This document shows positions 22,116 through 33,207 of a stretch of 64,000 nt of DNA, piece by piece. The DNA comes from Diphasiastrum complanatum (lineage: Eukaryota; Streptophyta; Lycopodiopsida; Lycopodiales; Lycopodiaceae): contig CM055093.1 of NCBI GenBank assembly GCA_029204225.1, positions 21,386,823-21,450,822 on the forward strand. The letters run 5' to 3'. Every line of letters begins with the position of its first letter. Position 1 is the stretch's first letter. Made by a program: the position numbers and the translations under genes. Under the pieces are notes generated by a model that ran no database searches, had not been told where the DNA came from, and saw nothing but the letters and a program-made list of their open reading frames with translations.

Positions 22116-22673
22116 TGTTGGAAAATTGAAAATCGAAGACGAGCTAAATATACTTCTCATTGAAAATTGTTCTTCAGGAAGATAATAGGAGTACAATAAC
22201 TACTAACTTGAAAATTGCTCTTGCCCTGCTTGCTTACTCAGACACACTGCTTGTTTATTTATAGCAAAAATCTACTGGTCCTAAGATATTGAGAATGGTT
22301 ACAAGTATTTTGCTATGGTTTTTTGGTTTCCCAGGGGAGGCTCGAACCTGGGGCCAAAGAAACTTTGGTTGTCAAGCTAACCAACACAACCAACCCCATT
22401 GGGTGTATTTTGCTATGCTATCTAATATGTCCTACAATGGATAAAGGTCACCATAGATCTTTGAACTTGTATGTATGGAGGAGAAAACTGTCAACATCGT
22501 CTTTGGATTGGAATTGGATCGCAACCTAGGTCGAAATTTTGATTCCTAGGATCGAAATAGATTTCGATTCTCAGATTCAATTTTATATTCATAATTGCAG
22601 TCTTTGAAAGTATTTTATGATTTCAAGATACTCATTAAAAAGTGGATTTCCACTTGAGCTTTAAAATCCAACA
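22116..22673 (-). mobile_element. Copia LTR, type F (3' LTR)
   Basis: On the minus strand it starts TGTTGGATTT at 22673, after the polypurine run AAGAGAGAG, and ends TTTTCCAACA at 22116, so TGTTGGA/TCCAACA termini are inverted as expected. A TATAAATA box lies at about 22256-22263 (minus). A tRNA-like segment sits inside. Confidence 0.8.
22317..22410 (-). mobile_element. tRNA-derived SINE-like segment
   Basis: The minus strand has a perfect B box (GGTTCGAGCCT, 22338-22348) and an A-box-like TTGGTTAGCTTGACAACC (22367-22384) at tRNA spacing, followed by AAACCAAAAAACC. It lies inside LTR F. The arms do not fold into a full cloverleaf, so a SINE or pseudo-tRNA is likelier than a working tRNA gene. 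Confidence 0.5.
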
Positions 22674-23320
22674 CTCTCTCTTAATGTGGATGGTCCTTTG
22701 ATAGTCCCTTGGTGAAGTAATATGCTAGCATAAACTATGTTCTACAGAAAATAAGTATGACGTCCTTGCCCTGCACCTTTCTTTGACATAGCACTATTTG
22801 ATTTTGATATGTTTACTTTGAAAATGAGATATCAAATTGAGAGGTAATGCAATTGTGCTTTGATTATTACAATAAAGGGTAGTAGAATTTTGTTGACCAA
22901 GGTTGATGTATGCCAGCAGATTTCTAAGTCAAATTGTCTCCTTGGTAGCAATATATTTTGATTTAGCTGATGGTAATGCCATTGAGGTCTGTTTTCATGA
23001 TATTGGTCCTTCATTGAGTAAGAACCTAAATCTTGAGGTTGATCTTCTAGTGTCGATATCCCCTGCCCAATCAACATATGTGTAACTTGTCAAAGTGTTT
23101 GTAGATTTGTTGCCTCCATAACAAATGCAGAGATTCTTAGTAGCTTGAATATACTTCAAGACCTTCAAAAGAGCCTTCCAAGTTGTCAATTCAGCTGAGC
23201 TAGGAATAAAACCTTGTTTGATAAAAAAATTGATTTATTTTCTCAAATCATACCCTCTTGGGGACTATTTTAGTCCATATAGAGCTTTTTGTAATTTGCA
23301 GATGTAGTAATCTAGATTTT
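22674..23320 (-). pseudogene. pol: Copia reverse transcriptase/RNase H relic
   Basis: Minus-strand pieces, in order: CKLQKALYGLK.SPR (RT, near 23290), then WKALLKVLKYIQATKNLCICYGG and YVDWAGDIDTRRSTS (RNase H start, 23020-23180), then DIFTKGL-type sequence before the polypurine tract at 22680. Most of the RT palm, including the YVDD region, and the RNase H core have been deleted. Confidence 0.75.
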
Positions 23321-23656
23321 TTAACATGATCTGCTTTGTTGACCTAACATGAGTTACATTCTCGAACCATTCAATTAACATCCTGCTTCATCCCTTTCCA
23401 TTTAAAAAGAATTTTACCCTTTTGATAGGTCTTCAATATTCTAGAACGACCAGCACTAGGGAAGAAATGTATCCATAAAAATTTTGAGAAACCAATCTTG
23501 AATTTGGCAAAAAAAAAAAAACTATTCTTTTAGGATCATACACTAGAATTCCATTCTTAAGTTGTTAATGAGACTAATTTTCTCATTTTGGATTCAATAA
23601 ATTTCTCAAAACTTTCTGAAAGAGAGTTGAGTTAGAATGCTCAAGAGTTGGAGTTA

Positions 23657-24057
23657 TGTTTGATAATTAGCTATTTATACTAAGCAATTCACGCACGTCT
23701 AGTAGGACAGTTATTAGGTTGCAGATCGCAATAGCCAATTGGCCATAATGAGCTGGCATCCATCCAGTTAGGTCTTCTCAAAAATTTACTTGCTAAACGG
23801 TTAGAGCAAGTCTGTAGCTTCAATTTAAGTGTAACAATATTTGTCTTTAATCGACATGATTGAAGTGGCCGAAGTCTTTGACTTTCGTCGGGGACGTCGA
23901 GTATGTCGGATGATGTCTGATTGTCGCAGCCACCTGTTAGCAATTCTCGAGTATTTCTACAAACTATGTATAAACATGCATAAAACTGCAGAACTGGATA
24001 ATAGAGTGGATGAAGATTAAAGATCAATTATTCGGTCAGTAGGAGAATAATCTAACA
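23657..24057 (-). mobile_element. Gypsy LTR, type G (3' LTR)
   Basis: On the minus strand it starts TGTTAGATTATTC at 24057 after the polypurine tract CAAGGGCAGGGA, and ends ATTATCAAACA at 23657. The ends form an imperfect inverted pair (TGTTNGATAAT). A TATAAATA box lies at 23672-23679 (minus). Confidence 0.75.
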
Positions 24058-24109
24058 TCCCTGCCCTTGAGACATTTGATGGCAAAGTCATATGGTTGTG
24101 CTAGCCATT

Positions 24110-24560
24110 TCTTTTGTTTGTCTATAAGTTATTTTTGACTTTAAAAATATTTCAGACTATTTGAAAATAAATTGTTGATAATAAGATGCAAATCCCAAGA
24201 ATCCTCTCAATTGTCGCAAAGTTTTACAACTCATCCAATTTTTTACCACTTTGATCTTGTGTTGATCCACCTTGAAGTTGTCTTTTGTTACTACATGCCC
24301 TAAATATTCAATCTCCTATTGAGCAAACTCACATTTTGGCATCTTAGCTAACAACTTGTACTCTCGTAACATTCCAACTCCACTTCTAAATGATGGGCGT
24401 GTTATTTTAAGTTTCAATCATATATCAAAATATCATTGAAGAACACCAAGATAAACTTATACAAATATGGCCCAAAAATTAGAGGTAGCCCAAATGGATA
24501 TTTAGGGATTTTCTAGTGGAAATAAGCTTTGTATATCATCTTTTTTGATAATAATCTAGA
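24110..24560 (-). pseudogene. pol: Ty3/gypsy reverse transcriptase relic
   Basis: The minus strand reads KFILVFFNDILIYD, the gypsy catalytic box in which the first of the two Asp residues (FFDD) is Asn. Downstream come KMPKCEFAQ.EIEYLGHVVT and LRQLRGFLGFASYYQQFI. RNase H and integrase, which should follow, are missing: RT runs straight into the polypurine tract and LTR G. Several stops are present. Confidence 0.85.
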
Positions 24561-24699
24561 TTTAAGTTTATAATTATAAGCTCAAAACTTTCCTTACGGA
24601 AAGAACTTAGAATGACTCACTCATCTTCTAAGAGTAGTAATTCTCATGTTTTTTTTAGCATTTTTCTTATTTATGATAGGCCTACTGACCTCCTTACGG

Positions 24700-25540
24700 G
24701 AAATTTAATCCAAGATTAGTCCATACATGGGCATGACATTCCTCCCCCCTTATTCAAGTTCTTTCCTCAAAACTTAAGGTTAGAAGAGGTTTTTTTATTT
24801 TTATTTATTTTTATATAGGCCCTTAGTACAGGGCACACTAGGTGCACATGAGTCAGCTTTACAACATCGCCCTTCTAAAGTGTCCATTGAGTTCCCAACT
24901 CCCACAAGAAAGGCATTCAAAGAGTCATAGGTTATGGAAGGAGTCTCTTGACATTTCATAAGCCTATGGAGGCTCTTGGAGATTATTTAACTCCCTTAGG
25001 CTTCTCTCTCTCTCATTGGATGGGCATGGAACTCCGTAGTGCATTGGAGGGGTCCATGGGCCATCTATATGAGGGTAGTAGGGCGCCCATTGGGAGGGGG
25101 GAGATCTCTCTTGTTTGCTTTGTTATGCTCTAGTGTTGCTACTAGTGTGTAGAGTGCTTTCTTGTGGTAGTATGCTTGAGGTTTGGATCTTGCTTATCGT
25201 ATGGGACATAAGTAGGGTTTGGATCTTGAGTATGCTATGGAGTGTTGTGGTATGCTTGTGATTTGTTTATGGTTAGCAAGGGGGTGCTAGATAGGTCTTG
25301 CTTGGAGCTTGGATCTAGCTATGGTTGGGTGGTGAATACTTGAGGCCAGCTTGTTATCTATCTTTGTGTTTAAAGAGTAGGGACACAGGTGGAGGAGAGA
25401 TCCTTGGAGGCTTGCAAATCCTTACTTGCAGGTGGAGGCATGCTAGCTTGGAGTTGGGGAGCATCTTGAAGCTTGCAAGTTGCTTGGAGGACATTTGGAG
25501 GCTCTACCTTGGATTTGGAGGACTTCCTCACCTCTACTTG
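24700..25540. other. G-rich, low-complexity stretch without a gene
   Basis: The plus strand is rich in CTTGGAG, GGAGG and TATGCTTG words (24950-25530), with many imperfect near-repeats of GGATCTTG and CTTGGAG. No frame has a recognisable domain. Confidence 0.5.
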
Positions 25541-25594
25541 TAAAAGCTGCCGCTCAACAACAAGCCTCTAGAAATTAGACCAGAGCACCACTTG

Positions 25595-25760
25595 GATGCT
25601 TTGCATGTGGAGAAAATCATAGAGCTGCAGAATGTCCAAATAAAGAAAAATTTGTACCATTATGTCATGACTGTGGTTATGGGCATTGCTATAAGGACTG
25701 TCTAGCAAGACCGGAACCACTACCAACTACAGCTCCTGTAAATTTGATAACAATCAAATG
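25595..25760 (+). pseudogene. gag: Gypsy nucleocapsid zinc knuckles
   Basis: CFACGENHRAAEC is a complete C-x2-C-x4-H-x4-C knuckle. CHDCGYGHCYKDC follows with a shorter C-x2-C-x3-H-x4-C spacing. A stop follows at about 25760. Upstream gag is not recognisable. Confidence 0.75.
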
Positions 25761-25769
25761 AAGACCAGT

Positions 25770-26640
25770 AGCTCAGAATAAAGCAAGTGCACCCTTGATG
25801 CTGGTCACCAGAGCATAGAAGCAGAAAGAACCAGTAGTGGATCCAGTACTTGCTGATTCTATACCATTGAATGATACACCAACAACATCGGGAGTCTATC
25901 CAAATCTTAATGTAGAAAAACAAAGATATCAGAATATGAGGCAATGGATTGAACATCTGCAAGACGAAGAGGAACTTGAAGCTGCTGAAGCAACAACAAA
26001 AGTTCATTCTTCACCATTGCAGCCTCCAAGAAATTCACGTACGGATATGAATGACCAGTTGCATCATCATGAAGAATCCTTCAAGATGACTGAACTGGAA
26101 GCACCGCAAACAGAACTGCTCATGAACATTTTTTCTAGCAAGATCAATATTTTATTGGGAGAGTTCCTCAAGTCCGTGCCAAAAGCAAAAGAAGTCTTAA
26201 CGCAAAAGTTAGATCATTAGGAGCCACTTTTTTGTGCTGGATTTGAAGAATCTAACGAAGTACTCCATGTTGGAGCCACTTGAAAAAGTGAACAAAAGAA
26301 TATCACTCTGCCGATATAGCATAGACAATTTCCTAAGGAAGCAACTGTGATAGATGGCGGTTCAGGAGTTGACCTGATTTCTACAAAGCTATGTGCAAAG
26401 TGAGGCCTTACAAAGATCAAGCCTGCTACTTTTGCTATTAAGCTAGCTAATCAAACAACAGTTCGTCCACGAGGAATGGTTGAAGATATACCTGTCAAAA
26501 TTGTGGGAGTACAATTCGTCATTACTTTCGTAGTGATGGACTTACCGGAAGTGCCAAATGTCTATCGAGTTCTATTGGGATGTCCATGGTTACGAGTTGC
26601 GCAAGTAATTCATAACTAAGGTACCAGAAAAATCACTTTT
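25770..26640 (+). pseudogene. pol: Gypsy linker and aspartic protease
   Basis: A Glu-rich linker (25837-26220: QDEEELEAAEA, LMNIFSSKINILLGEFLKSVPKAKEVL) leads to the protease. The active site reads VIDGGSGVDLI (Asp codon at 26353) where DTG/DSG is usual. The following region (GMVEDIPVKIVG...VLLGCPWL, to 26600) is the typical gypsy protease C-terminal half. Stops at about 26218 and 26400. Confidence 0.7.
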
Positions 26641-27540
26641 TAAAATCGTGAACGTGCAGTTAAAGTTGATCCTACAACTTGGACTATCAAACCAGTGGTT
26701 CAAAAAAAAGATGACGATTTATCAACAACTGATCACACTTGTGACCGTCCAGGGAAAATTTTGGAAGTTCCTTACGATTCTCAAACGGATACTATCAACT
26801 GGAATGAAGCTCTTGCAACGATTGATTGTACCACAGGATATATGTGTCAACAAGATAATCAATCAAAGTTGAGCGAGATTTCATTATTAGATCGAACTTT
26901 GGATACACCAATCACGTTTCCACTGAATGTGCTGAATGTAGCCTGAATATCAATGGAACCTATACCAGATCCAATTGAGGATGATCTCATGCCTGTGAGT
27001 CATGTCTTGACTTATGATGGCAATGCAGAACTTACAGATGAGCTGATTCTAAATCATATGGATCTGACCAGATTTGGAGTGCGTAATGTTCTTGATGAAC
27101 CAACAATAAAATCGCCTAAAGCAATTTTATTGAAGGAAGACAGGATCACAGGATCGATGATGAAGAAACAAGCTAAGCAACATTATAATATGGTCCTGAA
27201 ATGGTAAAATCCCCCTCAAAAGATTGATTCAAAGAAGGTGCCACCCTTACTGGATAAAGGCAAAGGAAAAGTCAAGGATGATTATTCAAGTTAGAATTCC
27301 AGCAAGACATCATCATCTCGGATGTCATCACCTCCACGATCAATTCCTGCTAAGAAGGCTAAGCGAAGATCCAAGACAAGTCCTTTTGAAAAAGAACAAG
27401 CAGATGTAGTCCAACATGATATGCCCGAGCATTTTAAATGTTATACACTGTGGTTATCATGTTACCTAAAGCACATCGTGAACTTGAAGAACACATGCCA
27501 AAATCGAAAGAGGTTTATGATGGCCTAGCTAGGACGTAGC
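26640..27540 (+). pseudogene. Gypsy protease-RT spacer
   Basis: Two overlapping frames (26695-26946, 26953-27207) read as an acidic spacer (TYDGNAELTDELILNHMDL). A Lys/Ser-rich piece follows (27230-27400). No catalytic motif. It sits between protease and RT and belongs to the polyprotein. Confidence 0.55.
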
Positions 27541-27542
27541 CA

Positions 27543-28525
27543 ATGAATCTTGCTGAACTAGGAGAACCGAAAAAGATTGTACAAGCTGGATCACAACTTA
27601 ATCTTGAACAATATCAAGCACTCCGCATGTTACTTATTAAGTATCAGGATTGCTTTGCATGGACTTATCAAGATCTAAAGGGTATTCCGACATCAGTTAT
27701 TGAACATACCATACATTTAGTACCTGATGCAGTTCCAAAGGTTACAAAGTGCTATCGTTGTAATCCTAATGTTGCGGACCTGATAAAAAAAGAACTTCAA
27801 AGATTGCTTGATGCCGATTTCATTTATGAGATCGAGCATACCGAATGGATTTTGCCGATTGTCATTGTTCCTAAGAAGAATGGGAAATTGAGAATCTGTG
27901 TGAATCTTAAAGCGTTGAACAAAGTGACGCGGAAGGATCACTTTTCGTTGTCTTTTACTGAAAGCATTTTGGATCATCTTGCTGGAGCAGAAGCTTATAG
28001 TTTCTTGGATGGATTTAGTGGTTACAACCAGGTTAAGATAGCACCTGCTGATCGCCACAAAACCACTTTTGCAACATAATGGGGCACCTATGCTTACAAA
28101 GTAATGTCGTTTGGACTCTGTAATGCACCAAGTTCATTCCAAAGAGTAATGCAATTTGCTTCTAAAGATTATCCACAGAAATTCCTTGAAATTTACTTGG
28201 ACGACCTGGGAGTCCATAGTACAGATGCAGACCACTTGGATCGATTGGAGAAAGCATTTGAAAGATGCCGCAAATATCAGATTTCTCTAAATCCATAAAA
28301 ATGCCAGATATGGGTTTCCCACGGAGTTGTGCTTGGAGATGTGATATCGAGACATGGTATTGCCACTGATTATTCTAAGATCAAGGTTATTGTGGAATTA
28401 CCACTGCCAACAACGATTCATGGAGTTTATGTGTTTATGGGTCATGCAAACTACTATCGAATTTTTATTATCTTCTTTGCGGATTTAGCACGACCTATAT
28501 ACAAACTGACTATTGTTCCTATTTA
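27543..28525 (+). pseudogene. pol: Gypsy reverse transcriptase
   Basis: The 178-codon block 27543-28079 covers fingers and palm (WILPIVIVPKKNGKLRICVN, AYSFLDGFSGYNQV). After a stop, MSFGLCNAPSSFQRVM and the catalytic IYLDDLGVHS follow (Asp codons 28200 and 28203), then ANYYRIF. The catalytic pair is intact, but stops at about 28077, 28296 and 28524 break the frame. Confidence 0.9.
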
Positions 28526-28549
28526 AATACTACAGGCGTTAGAAGCCTT

Positions 28550-29051
28550 TGAAAAATTAAAAAAATCATTAATTTCAGCACCAATACTGCATTCTCTAGA
28601 TTGGACAATAGAATTTCATGTTCATATGGATGCCTCAAAATACGCCATTGGATCAGTTTTGACACAGCCAGGTGACTATAAGAAGGATTATCCTATACGA
28701 TTTGCAAGCAGACAACTTACAGATCCGGAGAAGAATTATTCAACAATAGAACGTGAGGCGTTAGCCATGATTTTTTTTTTTGTTCGTCACTACCTCATGG
28801 AAACGCACTTTGCATTTTATACGGATCACCAGCCGTTATTTTACTTGGTAAACAAGACATGCAGTACTGGACGTATTGCAAGATGGTTATTGTTATTGAC
28901 TGGATTTGAATTTCGCATTGTGGTTCGAAAGGGGAAGCAACATTATCTAGCCGATCACATTTCACGAATCGAATCTACACCAGTTAATACTGAAGTGGAT
29001 GATGAACTACCAGATGCTGCATTGTTCTATGTCGAGGCAGTACCTGAGTGA
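28550..29051 (+). pseudogene. pol: Gypsy RNase H
   Basis: The frame 28626-29051 is open. MDASKYAIGSVL gives the first Asp, YSTIEREALAMI the Glu and FYTDHQPLFYL the second Asp, so all three are kept. It degrades the RNA of the RNA-DNA hybrid. A T-run at 28771-28781 lies in the coding part. Confidence 0.85.
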
Positions 29052-29075
29052 AAAACGAATACTGTTGAGTACCTG

Positions 29076-30301
29076 ATGCTAGGACAACCGAATGACTCCT
29101 TGACAAAAGTACAGAAGAGACAATTGATTCATAAGACTCAATCTTATCAATTGATTGTAGGACAATTGTATCGTGGATCAGACAATATTTTACGAAGATG
29201 TGTTTTACCGCATGAAGTACCAGATCTAATCATGTTTTTACATGATGGCATGGGTGGAGGACACTTCTCTACAGATATTACTGTTCGCAAACTTTTGCAA
29301 TCAGGTTGTTGGTGGCCTATGCTTCATAAAGACAGAGAAAATTTTATTCAGACATGTGATGTTTGCCATCAAGCACGACGGCCTACTCGACATAATTATG
29401 AACCCTTGCATCTGGTTTTATCGCAAGCACCGTTTGAAAAATGGGGACTGAATTATGTTGGTCCTATTCATCCTACCGCGCAAGGATCTCAGGCCCTACA
29501 TTATCGTAGCAACTGATTATATGACCAAGTGGGTTGAAGCCAAAGCTGTCAAAGTTGCTGATGCGAAATCTACGGCCAAGTTTCTATATGAAAATATTAT
29601 AATCAGATTTGGATGTCCGATCGAGATTGTCAGTGGCCGGGGTACACACTTTTTTAATCAAACAATAAGGTGTTTACTGGAAGATTTTTTGTTACACATA
29701 GATTTAACACTCCCTACTATCCCAGAGGGAATGGCCAAGTTGAATCTTTTAATAAGATTCTCTGCACCATTATGACAAAGAGAGTTGAAGCAAGTTGGTC
29801 TGATTGGAAACATAAATTGTATGCAATGTTATGGGCATTCAGAACCGCTTACAAAAATAGCACAAATCAGACATCTTTTCAACTGGTTCATGGTCAGGAT
29901 GCTGTCATGCCGATTGAATGTTTAATCCATCCTTACGCATAGCAGCAACGGAACGATTAAATGATGATAAGTCTTTACAACTCCGTCATGAAGCATTGCA
30001 CAAATTATATGAAACCCGATTGATGGCAGTTCATGTGTTAGCAACAGAGAAAGCCCGCCGCAAGGCATGGCACGATCGTCGATTGCACAAAAAGGATCTG
30101 AAACTAGGAGATCTTCCATTGATGTACAAAACCAAGCTGATCAAGGGAAAGTTGAACTTTACCGGTGAAGGCCCATATAAAGTGAAGGAAATCCTGAACT
30201 ATGGTGTAGTAATTCTTGAGCACTTGGATGGAAAACGATTTGATACTCCGGTGATTGGCAGCCAATTATGCAACTTTTGGCAGCCTGCTCCGCCAGTTTA
30301 G
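29076..30301 (+). pseudogene. pol: Gypsy integrase
   Basis: The zinc-binding HHCC part is intact (HDGMGGGHFS...CDVCHQARR). In the core the first catalytic Asp is Asn (GLNYVGPI, codon 29451), the second is Gly (IVSGRGTHF, codon 29635) and the Glu is kept (NGQVESFNK, codon 29742), so it could not join DNA. A frameshift lies near 29490 and another near 29730. The C-terminal part (29918-30301) has a GPY motif (TGEGPYKVKEI) and no chromodomain, ending at the stop at 30301. Confidence 0.85.
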
Positions 30302-31890
30302 CAAGCCTCATCTCAATGGTTTTTTAATTTTAATTGTTTTTCAATTTTTTTGTTTTCAGTATTTAAATTGCTGAGTTTTTTTTGGAAAAAGACAATTAAA
30401 AAAAACAAAAAGAAAAAAAAAAAATTGAGAAAAGACTGATGAGCAAAAGTCAGAAAGTCATCAGCATGTAAAAAAGGAAGAACAATATTTTTTGATGAAA
30501 AATGGCGTAGAAAATCACTGTTTTGATCAGATGTGGCCTATACAGTATTAGAAACCTTTGCTGAGCCTCCAGACTGTACATCCACTTCACATTTATCTAA
30601 TTTGAGTTGGGCGAAGGTTCCTGTCCAGAAAAAATCTAGTTTTTGAGTCAGACAAAGGATCAGTAATATGCCATTTTGGGAACCTTCGCTGAGCACCTTA
30701 ACCTCAATATGAACCTTCGCCGACCTGTTAGATGATCTTAAAATGTCCAAATTAGATTGTCCATAGGTTCAAATTGTGAAAAAATACATTTATGACAGTA
30801 CTTGGGCAAAAGACCCTCCAGCTACACATCATCTCACATAAATTGATAGATGTATGTCTTCAAGGAAATTAAACTTCAGACCTCATAAAATTGTAGAGTC
30901 ATCTCCAAGCTACCTCCAAGCTTTAATGAGATGATCACAGTCACCTCCACCTATCTTCAAACCCACCTTACTAGTACAATCACTATGGTCCCATGCAGGA
31001 CTAGTCTTGAGTGACTTTGAAATGTTGACTTCAACCATAACTAGCTCTATCAGAAGCTGAGATCTACGTGGTCTCAAGGTGGAATGACCCATTGGAAATG
31101 TTTTCACACTTTCACACTCATTCTTTTCCTCTATCTCCATTATGGAATAACAGTTGTTGCCCTTCAATTGTGATCAATATTAGCATCTTATCTCCTTCCT
31201 TGAATGAGTCTCAAAGATGTTGAGATCCCAAATCCAAGTCACAATAAGCTAGAAGAATCTCAACACTTATAGTAGCAAATGTCTCAGTTGTTGCCCTATT
31301 TAACTGAAAGACACATACAATAATGTAGCAATTAGCCTCCTCATGGGTCACATGCATTGTTTCAAGATGGATCTGCATGAGCTATGTCCTCCATGTTCTT
31401 CTTGCAATAACCAGAATGATCAAAGATGCTTACATAGAAGTTGATTATAGCCACATTGCTCCTAGTCATCATTAGAAGCATCTCACACTACCATGTAATA
31501 TTCAAGATAACAAAGCTCCCTTAGCAGCTCCAATTAGTAAAACTTTGCTCTACCAAGTGGACATAAAAAATGGCTCAGAGGATAATTACATGATATTTTT
31601 AGAAATCAATCTACACATGCATACCCAAGCTAAAATTTAGATCAGCATGTAAAATCTAGAAAGAGACAAATGTAAAAAATGTGCATTCAAGGAAAAACAA
31701 GGTGAGAAAAAGGTAGAGATTATAAAAGAGAGACCAAAAAGTCAAAACCACATATGCTCCTAATGGCATGACCTAAAAATACAATCCCAAAAGGTACTAC
31801 CCGATAATCCAAATAGACACCACAATAAGAATTTTGCATGATGACGATTAAGCTATTGAAGTGAAAAACCAGAATCAAAATCTTAATTGT
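30302..31890. other. No gene recognised
   Basis: An A/T-rich block (30320-30430) follows the integrase stop. At 30545-30735 the word GAACCTTCGC(T/C)GA recurs in both orientations, and no LTR could be bounded. The rest is unassigned. Confidence 0.5.
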
Positions 31891-31920
31891 CAGAGTTTGT
31901 CGGCAGCGGAAAGCGGCAAA

Positions 31921-32463
31921 ATTCAGGTCCACTAGATGCTCGTGGGATCCCATCCTCACCACCTAGCCACCCGCCTCTTTCCCACTTGACCCCAAAAGGG
32001 TTGGTAACATGGGAGAAGGGTATTATGTCTACTTTGAGCTTATATGTGGGCGATGTTTTAGTCTCCATTTTACTTATGGGACAAATGCACTCTTTTTGGT
32101 GCCTTCACGGTATCAGCCACCCTATGTGCTTGCACCCTCCAACACCCCCACTCAAGCAAGCACAGGGTGAAATACACCCCCCACTTGTGCGTATAGGACT
32201 CCCAGTTTGTCGGCTCTGATACATTCCGGTCCAGTAGACGTTGTCGCGTATTGCGCACCTGCGGACCGCGCGTGGGATCCCATCCCCACCTCCTAGCCAC
32301 CCGGCTCTTTTCCACTTGACCCCAAAAGGGCTGGTACTAGGGGACAAGGGTATTATGTCTACTTTAAGCTTATATATGGGCAGGCGATGTTTTATTCTCC
32401 ATTTTACTTATGGGGCAAATGCACTCTTTTTGGTGCCTTCACAGTAGCAGCCGCCCTCCAACA
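31921..32463 (-). mobile_element. TRIM: miniature LTR retrotransposon
   Basis: Two direct repeats (32224-32463 and 31921-32144), both starting TGTTGGAGGG on the minus strand, flank only about 79 bp. That interior starts with a primer site TGTATCAGAGCCG (32211-32223) and ends with the polypurine tract GAGTGGGGG (32145-32153). Both repeats carry a TATATAAG/CATATAAG box and share AAGGCACCAAAAAGAGTGCA. There is no coding capacity, so it depended on another element. Just past the downstream repeat the sequence GCCGACAAACT recurs (about 31895-31906), as it does after the primer site, hinting at a former LTR-internal-LTR-internal array. Confidence 0.8.
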
Positions 32464-32681
32464 TTAATATACCTCAAATTGGCCCATACTTTGATCCTTT
32501 TGATTACAAGTATGCTTCATCTACAAAGTGTATGAAAAATTGCATCGATGAGGGCCGGATCATTTGTTAAAATATTCTCTCAGAGACCTACTTACTATCA
32601 CGGTCAACACATGAAGAGGATGTGTGAAGAGGACATGGGTAGAATATAAGAAAGAGATGAGATGTAAGCATTAGAGATTCT

Positions 32682-33051
32682 GTTTGACTTTCTTATTGCT
32701 TAATTTGGTAGTCTACTCTTAGCGAATTATTATTAGTCTAGCCATTCGCGACTTGCCTTTCGCGACTGATTATCAGTTGAGCTCAGTCTAGCACTTCATG
32801 AATAATTTGCGACTAATAATTTGTCTAGCTGTTCGTGACAAATTATCTTTCTAATGTTTTGATGCTTAATGTTTGGCTACGTAATCAACTCAAACGTGAT
32901 TTCTATCACTAGCGTTCTGTTCGTGTCTGATAGACATAGTCACGCTTAAGAAAAGAGTGAGATAGCTTATTCCGCTGCGCACGAACACTTTCCATTTGAG
33001 TTCATTTGTTTTTCGAGCTATTTTCGTTTCTCACACCTCTCTTTCCCAACA
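32682..33051 (+). mobile_element. Copia LTR, type B (5' LTR)
   Basis: It ends CTCTTTCCCAACA, directly followed by the primer site. It aligns with 35884-36308 from GTTTGACTTTCTTATTGCTT onwards, with scattered differences. It holds several TTCGCGAC words. Its 5' start is unclear; TGTTAAAATATTC near 32567 is a candidate. Confidence 0.8.
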
Positions 33052-33063
33052 TGGTATCAGAGC
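33052..33063 (+). promoter_or_regulatory. Primer-binding site (initiator tRNA-Met type)
   Basis: TGGTATCAGAGC lies immediately 3' of the LTR end CCCAACA. Confidence 0.9.
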
Positions 33064-33207
33064 TATTTCATGTAGCCTGATAAGCTTCCACAGTAACAAG
33101 ACTCTACTAGTCGATAGAGTAATTGTCTTCTTGTTTTGTAATTTAGCACCAGATTTTCATACTTAAGTCACTGATAACTTTTCCTATCACCTAGACTAGT
33201 CTTCCAC

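Larger units (their letters stand above)
25560..30301 (+). mobile_element. Decayed Ty3/gypsy retrotransposon (gag end to integrase end)
   Basis: Domains appear in gypsy order on one strand: two zinc knuckles, a linker, protease, RT, RNase H, integrase with a GPY-type C-terminus. No chromodomain is seen, and the RNase H/tether sequence (RWLLLLTGFEF...KQHYLADHISRI) resembles non-chromovirus (Tat/Athila-like) pol. LTRs were not found on either side. Stops are mostly TAA/TAG/TGA at positions where C-to-T or G-to-A decay from Gln, Arg or Trp codons would explain them. Confidence 0.9.

Noticed and set aside
22317-22410. Functional tRNA gene
   Set aside because: A and B boxes are present but no full cloverleaf could be paired, and it lies inside an LTR; treated as SINE-like.
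31883-32347. Four overlapping ORFs of 60-110 codons
   Set aside because: They fall in the TRIM LTRs and interior and repeat with them; explained by the element.
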